Positions 56,489-64,000 of a stretch of 64,000 bases of DNA are shown here, piece by piece. Source of the stretch: Roseiarcus sp963813195 (lineage in GTDB: Bacteria; Pseudomonadota; Alphaproteobacteria; Rhizobiales; Beijerinckiaceae); NCBI GenBank assembly GCA_963813195.1, contig CAWEYC010000033.1, forward strand, positions 253,531-317,530, written 5' to 3'. A program made the position numbers and the translations under genes. Within the stretch, counting starts at the first letter, position 1. Every line of letters starts with the position of its first letter. The notes under the pieces were generated by a model. It saw only the letters and a program-made list of their open reading frames with translations, was not told the origin of the DNA and searched no databases.

Positions 56489-56733
56489 GCCGCAATGCGA
56501 GCCCGGCGCGCTCGTTTCAGTAATCTCTTTCTATAATTCAGAAATCGTGATATGCTGTTTCTATTGTTGCCCCGCGGCTCGGGTGGAGTCTTGGCCGGCT
56601 GACGGACGGCGGCGATCAGCGCGGATGCGCAAGGGAATGCGAACGGCGCCGCGCGGGACAGAAAATGGCGCCCAACCCGTTGAAATCCCCAGCGCGAGAC
56701 ACGGATCGACATTTCGCGGCCCGGAGCGGGCGA

Positions 56734-57306
56734 CTACCCCCGCCCCATCGCATAGAACTCGTCGTTCGGCCGAATGCTGGCGACATTCGCCAGCCGGTTC
56801 GACATCGCAAAGAACGCCGCGATGGCCGCGATGTCCCAGACATCCTCCGGCGTGAAGCCATGCTCCTTAGCGCCTTGATGTCGGCGTCGTCGACCTCGTG
56901 CGAACGGGTCGCGACGGCAAGCGCGAAATCGAGCATCGCCTTGTGTTTGGCCGAGATGTCCGCCTTGCGATAGTTGATCGCAATCTGATCGGCGACCAGC
57001 GGGCTCTTGGCGCGAATGCGCAGGATGGCGCCGTGGGCGACGACGCAATAATGGCACTGGTTGACCGCCGAGGTCGCCACCACGATCATCTCGCGCTCGG
57101 CCTTGCTGAGGCCGCCGGGGCTTCTCCATCAGCGCGTCGTGATAGGCGAAGAAGGCGCGAAATTCGTCCGGGCGCCGCGCCAGCACGAAGAACACGTTCG
57201 GCACGAAGCCCGATTTCTCCTGCACTTGCACGATCCGCTCGCGAATGTCCTCGGGCGCATCGACGAGATCGGGGACGGAAAAACGGCTGATCGGCTTGGC
57301 GCTCAT
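56734..57306 (-). pseudogene. Carboxymuconolactone decarboxylase/AhpD-like protein with two frameshifts
   Basis: Begins MSAKPISRFSVPDLVDAPEDIRERI and FVPNVFFVLARRPDEFRAFFAYHDALMEKP. One extra C (about 57117, cccc instead of ccc) shifts the frame. The next frame reads MIVVATSAVNQCHYCVVAHGAIL (AhpD CxxC motif) and QIAINYRKADISAKHKAMLDFA. One missing base near 56868-56872 returns to the first frame: EHGFTPEDVWDIAAIAAFFAMSNRLAN to the stop at 56734. Corrected length about 191 residues, a normal peroxidase-related protein. The two indels compensate, which suggests sequencing errors. Confidence 0.8.
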
Positions 57307-57465
57307 GACGTTGGCTCCACGGGGCGGCGAAGCCTAACACGAGTCCGCGGCGCCCTACAGGCGATCGACGGTCGCGCTCGGCGCCTGGCTTTTGCCACCC
57401 AGCCGGCGCGACGGTAACAAGGCGGCGGCGCAAGCCTACCTTGCGCGTCGCCGCGGAGCGTGACC

Positions 57466-58506
57466 ATGCAATTGGGCGTCTACACATTCGTCGAGACCGA
57501 GCGCGATTCTGTCACCGGGCGGCCGGTCCATGTCGAGCGAACGCTCGCCGAAACGATCGCGGAGATCGAACTTGCCGACCGCGTCGGGCTCGACGTCTTC
57601 GCGCTCGGCGAACATCATCGTCCCGACTACGCGATTTCCTCGCCGGCGGTGGCGCTCGCCTACGCTGCGGCGCGCACCAAGACCATCCACCTCTCCAGCG
57701 CCGTGACGGTGCTGAGTTCCGACGACCCCGTGCGTGTTTATCAGCAATTCGCAACGCTCGATCTGCTGTCGAACGGCCGCGCCGAAATCATGGCCGGGCG
57801 CGGCTCGTTCATCGAGTCGTTTCCCCTGTTCGGCTACGATCTCAACGACTACGACGAATTGTTCGCCGAGAAGCTCGATCTCCTGCTCGCCATCCGCGCC
57901 AACGAGCGCGTGACCTGGGACGGGCGCCATCGATCGCCGCTGAAGGGGCTCGGCGTTTATCCTCGGGCGTTGCAAAATCCCCTGCCCGTGTGGATCGCGG
58001 TCGGCGGCACGCCGCAATCCGTCGCGCGCGCGGGGCTGCTGGGCCTGCCGCTCGCGCTGGCGATCATCGGCGGCGAGCCGGAGCGTTTCGCGCCGCTCGC
58101 CCGGCTCCATCGAGAGGCCGCCGCTCAAGCCGGACACGACCCGCGAAGCCTGGCGCTCGGCATCAATGGCCACGGTTTTCTCGCCGATACGACCCAGGCG
58201 GCGATCGATGCTTTCCACCAGCCCTACGTCGAGACAATGGCGCGCATCGGGCGCGAGCGGGGTTGGCCGGGGATGACGCGCGCCCAATTCGATCACGGGC
58301 GCTCGCCCAAGGGCCATCTGACGGTCGGAACGCCGGAGGAAGCGATCGCCAAGATCCTCGCGCAACACGCGATTTTCGGCCACCAGCGATATCTGATGCA
58401 GATGCGCGTCGACGCGATGCCGCACGAGGCGATCATGCGCTCGATCGAGCTCTTCGGAACCGTCGTCGCGCCAGCGGTGCGCGAGGCGATCGCTCGGCAG
58501 GCCTAG
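57466..58506 (+). CDS. Luciferase-like (LLM-class) flavin monooxygenase
   Basis: 346 residues of the bacterial-luciferase TIM-barrel type. Motifs: MQLGVYTFVETERD, LGLDVFALGEHHRPDYAISSP-like segment, HLSSAVTVLSSDDPVRVYQQFATLDLLSNGRAEIMAGRGS, and a C-terminal LTVGTPEEAIAKIL. It uses reduced flavin and O2 on an unknown substrate. ATG at 57466 is used; a GTG at 57460 is also possible. Confidence 0.88.
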   Translation: MQLGVYTFVETERDSVTGRPVHVERTLAETIAEIELADRVGLDVFALGEHHRPDYAISSPAVALAYAAARTKTIHLSSAVTVLSSDDPVRVYQQFATLDLLSNGRAEIMAGRGSFIESFPLFGYDLNDYDELFAEKLDLLLAIRANERVTWDGRHRSPLKGLGVYPRALQNPLPVWIAVGGTPQSVARAGLLGLPLALAIIGGEPERFAPLARLHREAAAQAGHDPRSLALGINGHGFLADTTQAAIDAFHQPYVETMARIGRERGWPGMTRAQFDHGRSPKGHLTVGTPEEAIAKILAQHAIFGHQRYLMQMRVDAMPHEAIMRSIELFGTVVAPAVREAIARQA

Positions 58507-58509
58507 CCC

Positions 58510-58746
58510 TCAGCTTCGGATCGGTTCATGCGCGAGCGCGGCCCGCAGGAAATAATAGAGCCCCGCCAGCGCGCAGAGAATGAACACCGCTTCGAGAGCG
58601 TGGGTCAGCATTTCCCCGAGTTGAAAAAGCCCGCCGATCGCCCATCCCGCGGCGCCGCCCGCGCCGACGAGTTCGGTGCCGACGAGCACGGCGACGCTGG
58701 CGAGCGTCGTCGCGTTGGTCCAATTGATGCGGGCGTCGGCAGCCAC
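58510..58746 (-). CDS. Small two-helix membrane protein
   Basis: 78 residues with two membrane helices (about residues 14-40 and 48-70), beginning MAADARINWTNATTLASVAVLVG. No known domain. Convergent with the LLM gene (stops within four bases) and divergent from the gamma-glutamyltransferase gene. Confidence 0.6.
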   Translation of the reverse strand: MAADARINWTNATTLASVAVLVGTELVGAGGAAGWAIGGLFQLGEMLTHALEAVFILCALAGLYYFLRAALAHEPIRS

Positions 58747-58845
58747 GGGAACTCCAGCCTTTGCGAGAACCGCCCGCCACTATACCATACCGGCGCCGCG
58801 CGCAACTTTGTCGCGCCTCGTCGTCCTCCAGCCCCGAGCCATCCC

Positions 58846-60435
58846 GTGAACGACACTGCCCAGTTTTCTCATGCCGCCGTCGCCGCCCCGCACGCCCTGG
58901 CCGCGGCGGCGGGGCGCGACATTCTCGCGCAAGGCGGCGACGCGATCGAGGCCATGGTCGCGATGGCCGCGACGATCGCCGTCGTCTATCCCCATATGAA
59001 CGCGATCGGCGGCGACGGCTTTTGGCTCATTCGCGAGCGCGGCGGTCGCGTTCGCGCGATCGAAGCCTGCGGCTACGCCGGCGAGCGCGCGACGATCGCG
59101 AACTACGGCGCCCACGAATTCGAGACCATTCCGACACGCGGGCCGATGGCGGCGCTGACCGTCCCCGGCGCGATCGGCGGCTGGATGGCGGCGCTCGAAC
59201 TGTCGAAGGCGCTCGGCGGACGCCTGCCGTTGAGGACGCTGCTGGAGAGCGCCGAACGGCGCGCGCGCGAGGGCTACGCCGTCTCCGCTTCGGAGGCGCG
59301 CTACGACCCGATGAGCGATCCGGCCCTCCTCGCGGCGCCCGGTTTCGCGGCGACCTATCTGATCGACGGCAAGCGCGCCGAGGCCGGCGCGATGCGGCGT
59401 ACGCCAGCCCTCGCCGAAACGCTCGGTCAACTCGCGCACGCGGGGCTCGCGGACTTCTACCGCGGCGATATCGGACGCGAGATCGCCGCCGACCTGGAGC
59501 GCATCGGTTCGCCGGTGACGCGGGGCGATCTCACCCGCTTTCAGGCCGCATGGCGCGAGCCGCTGTCGCTGCGCGTCGGCAAGGCGACGCTCTACAACAC
59601 GCCCGCGCCGACGCAGGGCCTCGCTTCACTGGTCCTGCTCGGCCTCTACGAGCGGCTCGCCGTTCGCGGCCTCGATGGCTTCGCCCATTCGCATGCGCTG
59701 ATCGAAGCCGCCAAGCGCGCGCTGACGATCCGCAACGAGGCCTGCGTCGACTTCGCCCACGCCACGCAGGATTTCGCCGCGCTCCTGTCGCCTCCCTGGT
59801 TGGATCGCCAGGCCGCGCGGATCGACATGAAGCGCGCCGCTCCCTGGCCTTTGCCGCCGGACCAGGGCGACACGGTCTGGATGGGCGCGATCGACGGCGA
59901 CGGGCTCGCGGTCTCCTTCATCCAGTCGGTCTATTGGGAATTCGGCTCGGGCTGCGTCCTGCCGCGAACCGGCGTCACGATGCAGAATCGCGGCCTGGCG
60001 TTTTCCCTGGATCGCGGCGCGCGCAACCCGCTGACGCCGGGACGGCGGCCGTTCCACACCCTCAATCCGCCGATTGCCGTTTTCGACGACGGCCGGGTTC
60101 TTTCCTACGGCGCGATGGGCGGCGACGGACAACCGCAATTCCAGGCGCAAGTCTTCTCGCGCATCGCCGCCGGCCGGACGTTGGCCGATGCCGTCAGCGC
60201 GCCGCGCTTCCTGTTCGGCCGCGCCTGGGGCGCCGGCGCGACGAGCGTCAAGCTGGAAGAGGGTTACGACGACGCAGTCGCCTCCGCGCTGGCCAGAGCC
60301 GGTCACGAAATCGAATGGCGCGGCCCCGCCATGCGCGATCTCTTCGGGCACGCCGGCGCCGTGTTGCATGGTCCCAAGGGCGGCGTCGCCGCGGTGCACG
60401 ATCCGCGCTCCGACGGCGGCGCCGAAGGCTTTTGA
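58846..60435 (+). CDS. Gamma-glutamyltransferase-family protein
   Basis: 529 residues. Family segments: AAPHALAAAAGRDILAQGGDAIEAMVAMAATIAVVYPHMNAIGGDGFWL, IPTRGPMAALTVPGAIGGW, the Thr-nucleophile region DQGDTVWMGAIDGDGLAVSFIQSVYWEFGSG, and RPFHTLNPPIAVFDDGR. The enzyme would self-cleave before that Thr and act on glutathione or gamma-glutamyl amides. No signal peptide is seen, so it may be cytoplasmic. The start is GTG at 58846. It could also be a related acylase. Confidence 0.85.
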   Translation: MNDTAQFSHAAVAAPHALAAAAGRDILAQGGDAIEAMVAMAATIAVVYPHMNAIGGDGFWLIRERGGRVRAIEACGYAGERATIANYGAHEFETIPTRGPMAALTVPGAIGGWMAALELSKALGGRLPLRTLLESAERRAREGYAVSASEARYDPMSDPALLAAPGFAATYLIDGKRAEAGAMRRTPALAETLGQLAHAGLADFYRGDIGREIAADLERIGSPVTRGDLTRFQAAWREPLSLRVGKATLYNTPAPTQGLASLVLLGLYERLAVRGLDGFAHSHALIEAAKRALTIRNEACVDFAHATQDFAALLSPPWLDRQAARIDMKRAAPWPLPPDQGDTVWMGAIDGDGLAVSFIQSVYWEFGSGCVLPRTGVTMQNRGLAFSLDRGARNPLTPGRRPFHTLNPPIAVFDDGRVLSYGAMGGDGQPQFQAQVFSRIAAGRTLADAVSAPRFLFGRAWGAGATSVKLEEGYDDAVASALARAGHEIEWRGPAMRDLFGHAGAVLHGPKGGVAAVHDPRSDGGAEGF

Positions 60436-60591
60436 GGCGACATCGTCCGAGGACCGCGCTCGCCGCGTTCGATGACGGATTTACGACGGAATTCGGCGCC
60501 GCCACGCTATTGACGGCGCGCGCGCGGCTTGCTTTTAAGCGCCGCGCCGGACGCATGGCGTCCCCTGCCCGCCCTAACGGAGAACGACGCC

Positions 60592-62025
60592 ATGACCCAC
60601 TGGCCCCGCCACGCGCGTATCGACGGTCCCATCGTGATGATCGGCTTCGGCTCGATCGGCAAGGGAACCTTGCCGCTGATCGAACGCCACTTCGACTACG
60701 ACAAGGATCGGTTCGTCGTCATCGATCCCGATGGCTCGGACCGCAAGCTGCTCGACGAACGCGGCATCCGTTTCGTCCACATGGGGATCACGCGCGACAA
60801 CTATCGCGACGTGCTGGGCAAATATCTCACCGCCGGCGAGGGCCAGGGCTTCTGCGTCAATCTCTCGGTCGACACCTCCTCGCTCGACATCATGCGCTAC
60901 TGCCGCGAGATCGGGGCGCTCTACATCGACACCGTCGTCGAGCCGTGGACCGGTTTCTATTTCGACAGGAACCTCGGCCCGGAAGCGCGCTCCAATTACG
61001 CGCTGCGCGAAACGGTGCTCGCCGAGCGGCGCGTCAATCCCGGCGGCGTGACCGCCGTCTCCTGCTGCGGCGCCAATCCCGGCATGGTCTCCTGGTTCGT
61101 CAAGCAGGCGCTGGTCAATCTCGCCGCCGACCTCGGCGAGGCGACCGGCGAGCCCAAGTCGCGCGAGGATTGGGGCCGCCTCGCCCAGCGGCTCGGCGTC
61201 AAGGGCGTGCACATCGCCGAACGCGACACGCAGCGCGCCAAGAGCCCGAAGCCGCGGGGCGTCTTCGTCAACACCTGGTCGATCGAGGGCTTCATCTCCG
61301 AGGGCATGCAGCCGGCCGAGCTCGGCTGGGGCACGCACGAGCAATGGACCCCCGCCAACGCCGGCTTCCACAGAAAAGGCTGCGGCGCGGCGATCTATCT
61401 CAATCAGCCCGGCGCCAACACCCGCGTGCGCTCGTGGACGCCGACCGCGCTCGGGCAGTTCGGTTTCCTCGTCACCCACAACGAGGCGATCTCGATCGCC
61501 GATTATTACACCGTGCGCGACGACGAGGGCGCGGCGGTCTATCGCCCGACCTGCCATTACGCCTACCACCCTTGCGACGACGCTGTGCTCAGCTTGCACG
61601 AATTGTTCGGCCGCGCCGGCGAGCCGCAGAAGGAACACCGCATCCTCCGCGAAGCCGACATTCTCGACGGCATCGACGAACTCGGCGTGCTGCTCTACGG
61701 CCACAAGCGCAACGCCTATTGGTACGGCTCGCAATTGTCGGTCGAGGAGACCCGCGCCATAGCGCCCTATCAGAACGCCACCGGCATGCAGGTCACCTCG
61801 GCGGTGCTCGCCGGCATGGTCTGGGCGTTGGAAAATCCGAACGCCGGCATCGTCGAGGCCGACGAAATGGACTATCGCCGCTGCCTCGAAGTCCAGGCGC
61901 CCTATCTCGGTCCGGTGGTCGGCGTCTACACCGACTGGACGCCGCTGACCGGCCGGCCGGGCCTCTTCCCCGAGGACATCGACACGTCCGACCCCTGGCA
62001 GTTCCGCAACGTGCTGGTGCGCTAG
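60592..62025 (+). CDS. hss: Homospermidine synthase
   Basis: 477 residues. It makes sym-homospermidine from putrescine using NAD. The N-terminal Rossmann motif is IVMIGFGSIGKGTLPLIERHF, and VNLSVDTSSLDIMRYCREIGALYIDTVVEPW and VTAVSCCGANPGMVSWFVKQAL are typical of the bacterial enzyme. Common in Hyphomicrobiales. The start follows cggaga. Confidence 0.95.
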   Translation: MTHWPRHARIDGPIVMIGFGSIGKGTLPLIERHFDYDKDRFVVIDPDGSDRKLLDERGIRFVHMGITRDNYRDVLGKYLTAGEGQGFCVNLSVDTSSLDIMRYCREIGALYIDTVVEPWTGFYFDRNLGPEARSNYALRETVLAERRVNPGGVTAVSCCGANPGMVSWFVKQALVNLAADLGEATGEPKSREDWGRLAQRLGVKGVHIAERDTQRAKSPKPRGVFVNTWSIEGFISEGMQPAELGWGTHEQWTPANAGFHRKGCGAAIYLNQPGANTRVRSWTPTALGQFGFLVTHNEAISIADYYTVRDDEGAAVYRPTCHYAYHPCDDAVLSLHELFGRAGEPQKEHRILREADILDGIDELGVLLYGHKRNAYWYGSQLSVEETRAIAPYQNATGMQVTSAVLAGMVWALENPNAGIVEADEMDYRRCLEVQAPYLGPVVGVYTDWTPLTGRPGLFPEDIDTSDPWQFRNVLVR

Positions 62026-62057
62026 GGCGGCCAATTCCTACCGCATTTCCCCTTCCT

Positions 62058-62543
62058 TCAAGGGGTTGCGGGGCGGATAATTTCCTCGGCCTCGTCGCGC
62101 GCCGGCTTCGGCAACAGCAGCTCGCGCGTCGGGGCGGCGATTTGCGGCGGCGCGGCCGCGATCTCGGCCCGGCCGAAACCGTGATAGCGGTCAAGTTCGC
62201 CGGTGAGCCTGATCACCCGATCCATCGCCTTGAGATCGCCCTCCATCATCATCGTATGGGCGACGACCATCGCGTCGCCGAGCCGCGCGATCTGCAACTG
62301 GACGAAACCGGCGGGCGGATCGACCTCGCGTTTGGCCAGCATCTCCGCGATGATCTGCCGCACGCGGCGAATGGTGATCTTCTCCACCCGTGCAATATTC
62401 GCCACCGAGGCGCCCATCGTCAGCCGCTCCAGAATGCGCAGCTTGCGCTCCGCCGTCGCGCGCCGCGCGGCGCCGCGCCCGGCATTTTCCGGCGTTGGCG
62501 GCCGTTCGGCGGCGGCGGGGGAGGTCTTGACGGTTTTGGCCAT
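62058..62543 (-). CDS. Helix-turn-helix protein of unknown role
   Basis: About 161 residues. An Ala/Pro-rich N-terminus precedes a helix-turn-helix-like stretch (RKLRILERLTMGASVANIARVEKITIRRVRQIIAEML), then a helical part (VVAHTMMMEGDLKAMDRVIRLTGELDRYHG). It resembles small phage terminase or resolvase-type HTH proteins, but no phage genes are nearby. Start at 62543 (MAKTVKT). Confidence 0.6.
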   Translation of the reverse strand: MAKTVKTSPAAAERPPTPENAGRGAARRATAERKLRILERLTMGASVANIARVEKITIRRVRQIIAEMLAKREVDPPAGFVQLQIARLGDAMVVAHTMMMEGDLKAMDRVIRLTGELDRYHGFGRAEIAAAPPQIAAPTRELLLPKPARDEAEEIIRPATP

Positions 62544-63053
62544 GGCTGGGGCTCGCGAGCGGGAGGATCGATGCGACGAGAATAGCATGAATTGTGTTTT
62601 TCAGAAACAACAATGTGTTAGCTTTTGAAATGTCGAACGAATCGGCGCGACGTCTTCTCTCAGCGACCGCGACGCCGTGTTGGAGTAGCGCCGCCGCGGC
62701 TGGCGTTGGCCAGGGCGCAGGCGCGCCGTGCCAAGGTCCGCAATATCGGTTACGATGTTCCGAGCGACTTCGAATTGAACTTCGGCCGCTACCTGCTGAG
62801 GCTCGGGCGCGCGGACGAGGATGACGGGTAATGCAGCCCGACTGATCGTCGCCCCGGATTTCTGAACGCGGCGGGCATGAATGGCGAAATTGGCAGCCTG
62901 ATCTGAAAGACACGATCAATGGCCCAAATGTTCGCAGTGCAACAGAATGGATCGTTCGAGCTCTTCTGTTTTGACTAAGTAAAATTTGGCACGCGCCATG
63001 GCATATGTGTCACGGCCATCCTAGTTGATCGGCCAGTCATCAAGGAGGAAATC
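62544..63053. other. Intergenic region; possible small decayed frame
   Basis: No secure gene. A short plus-strand frame (about 62625-62831) ends in ARRAKVRNIGYDVPSDFELNFGRYLLRLGRADEDDG, which looks protein-like. Its N-terminal part is unconvincing and a second frame begins MSNESARRLL, so it may be a frameshifted small gene. The final bases hold aaggaggaaatc, the ribosome site of the SDR gene. Confidence 0.35.
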
Positions 63054-63836
63054 ATGAAACTCACGGGTAAGAAGGCTCTCATCACCGGCGGAAACAGCGG
63101 CATCGGCCTGGCCACCGCCCGCCTTTTCGTTGCAGAAGGCGCTGAAATCGCGATTACCGGCCGGGACCAGAAGACGCTGGATGAAGCCGTCGCCGAACTG
63201 GGACCCGCCGCGCGCGGCTACCGCGCCGACCTTACCGTGGCGGACGACCGCAAGCGGCTCTTCGCGGATCTCGCCAAGGATTTCGGCAAGCTGGACATCG
63301 TCTTCGCCAATGCCGGAATTAGCGGCAGGACCCCGACCGGCGCTACGGACGAAGCAACGTTTGAGAATATCGTCCACACCAACCTGAATGGCGCATTCTT
63401 CACCATCAACTCCGCCGCTCCTCTGCTGAACGACAACGCCAGCATCATCTTCAACGGATCGGTGCACAACTATCTGGGCCAGGCCGGCGTGGCGGCCTAT
63501 GCGGCGACGAAGGGCGGGGTGGTCGCGATGGCGCGTGCGATCGCCGCCGACCTTGCGCCGCGCAACATTCGCGTCAATGTCGTGGCGCCCGGAGCGACCA
63601 AAACTCCCATCTGGAAGCGCGGGCCCCGCGCCTTGATGTCGGCTGAACAATCCGCCAAACTCGCTGATTTCTACTCCTCGACGGTTCCTCTGGGCCGATG
63701 GGGCGAACCCGAAGAACTCGCGAAGGCTGTGCTTTTCCTGGCATCTGAGGATTCGTCGTACATCAATGCGGTCGAGCTGATGGTGGACGGCGGATTGACG
63801 GGTGCTCCCTTCGGGGCGCCGATTCTTCGCGGCTAG
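63054..63836 (+). CDS. Short-chain dehydrogenase/reductase (SDR)
   Basis: 260 residues. NAD(P)-binding ITGGNSGIGLATARLF, NAG in IVFANAGISG, Ser in IIFNGSVHNY and the YAATKGGVVAMARA active site. Closest to glucose-1-dehydrogenase-like or 3-oxoacyl-reductase-like SDRs. The start follows aaggaggaaatc, a near-perfect ribosome site. Confidence 0.9.
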   Translation: MKLTGKKALITGGNSGIGLATARLFVAEGAEIAITGRDQKTLDEAVAELGPAARGYRADLTVADDRKRLFADLAKDFGKLDIVFANAGISGRTPTGATDEATFENIVHTNLNGAFFTINSAAPLLNDNASIIFNGSVHNYLGQAGVAAYAATKGGVVAMARAIAADLAPRNIRVNVVAPGATKTPIWKRGPRALMSAEQSAKLADFYSSTVPLGRWGEPEELAKAVLFLASEDSSYINAVELMVDGGLTGAPFGAPILRG

Positions 63837-63948
63837 GCGCGGGATGCCGCCGATCGAAGATACAAGTCGTTTGAGAAATGCCCCGCCGCCTCATTCCTTC
63901 GTGAATAAGGCCGTGGCGGCGATCCCCCACAGAACACCGGAGGCGCCC

Positions 63949-64000
63949 ATGGGCAGCAATGAAGCCCACAGTGACGACGCAGCTAGTGTCCTGATTCCGA
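63949..64000 (+). CDS. Possible start of a further gene (cut by window end)
   Basis: An ATG at 63949 follows ggaggc at good spacing and opens 17 codons (MGSNEAHSDDAASVLIP) without a stop to the window end. Family unknown. Confidence 0.35.
   Translation, partial: MGSNEAHSDDAASVLIP

Noticed and set aside
58761..62585. 1274-codon plus-strand frame over the gamma-glutamyltransferase and hss genes
   Set aside because: Arg-rich shadow composition with no domain; the overlapping frames match known families.

Overview
The window is high-GC DNA from an alphaproteobacterium, most likely a member of the Hyphomicrobiales (Rhizobiales). This is inferred from gene content: homospermidine synthase, an IalB-family protein, the order ctaC-ctaD-ctaB-small protein-ctaG-ctaE-DUF983-SURF1, split GcvPA/GcvPB, and a form I aerobic CO dehydrogenase. 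No rRNA or other species marker is present, so the genus cannot be fixed.

Region 1 (1-3.2 kb) is a nest of insertion sequences. The first 282 bases are the end of an inverted IS66-like copy. A complete IS66-like element follows (291-3201), with 8-bp target duplications and an IS630-family element inside its left end. Region 2 (3.2-10 kb) holds a secreted cupin, a frameshifted cytosine deaminase-like amidohydrolase divergent from a THI5-like binding protein, a DUF305 protein and a secreted beta-propeller. A ~130-150 bp repeat occurs in the same orientation on both sides of the amidohydrolase/THI5/DUF305 block. Region 3 (10-26 kb) is mixed housekeeping and accessory DNA: redox enzymes (aldo/keto reductase, MOSC-ferredoxin reductase fusion, peroxiredoxin-like protein), SDR/LysR, a VapBC pair, a MotA/MotB-like proton-channel pair, asd, a TPR-methyltransferase, tRNA-Val and a second LysR pair.

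Region 4 (25.6-41 kb) is the metabolic core. A MHYT-LytTR membrane regulator precedes coxMSL (molybdenum CO dehydrogenase with the form I AYRCSFR active-site loop) and the maturation genes coxD, coxE and coxF. Converging on it is the full aa3 cytochrome c oxidase cluster. CO oxidation and the terminal oxidase that could receive its electrons therefore sit back to back.

Region 5 (41-50 kb) has an IalB protein and a lipoprotein, then a tandem glycine riboswitch ahead of gcvT-gcvH-gcvPA-gcvPB; gcvT carries a one-base frameshift. A GyrI-like protein, a HAD phosphatase, an aldo/keto reductase and a MarR regulator follow. Region 6 (50-64 kb) carries a fused 5-oxoprolinase/hydantoinase, repeats, a methyltransferase gene broken by an IS256 fragment, a Phd/PIN toxin-antitoxin pair, a twice-frameshifted AhpD-like gene, a luciferase-like monooxygenase, a gamma-glutamyltransferase homologue, homospermidine synthase, an HTH protein and an SDR.

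Most genes belong to known families. The best leads are the compact CO dehydrogenase/aa3 oxidase neighbourhood with its MHYT-LytTR regulator, the MOSC-reductase fusion, the orphan amidohydrolase/THI5 pair between repeats, and single-base frameshifts in three otherwise well-conserved genes, which may be sequencing errors. I did not find a convincing wholly new system.
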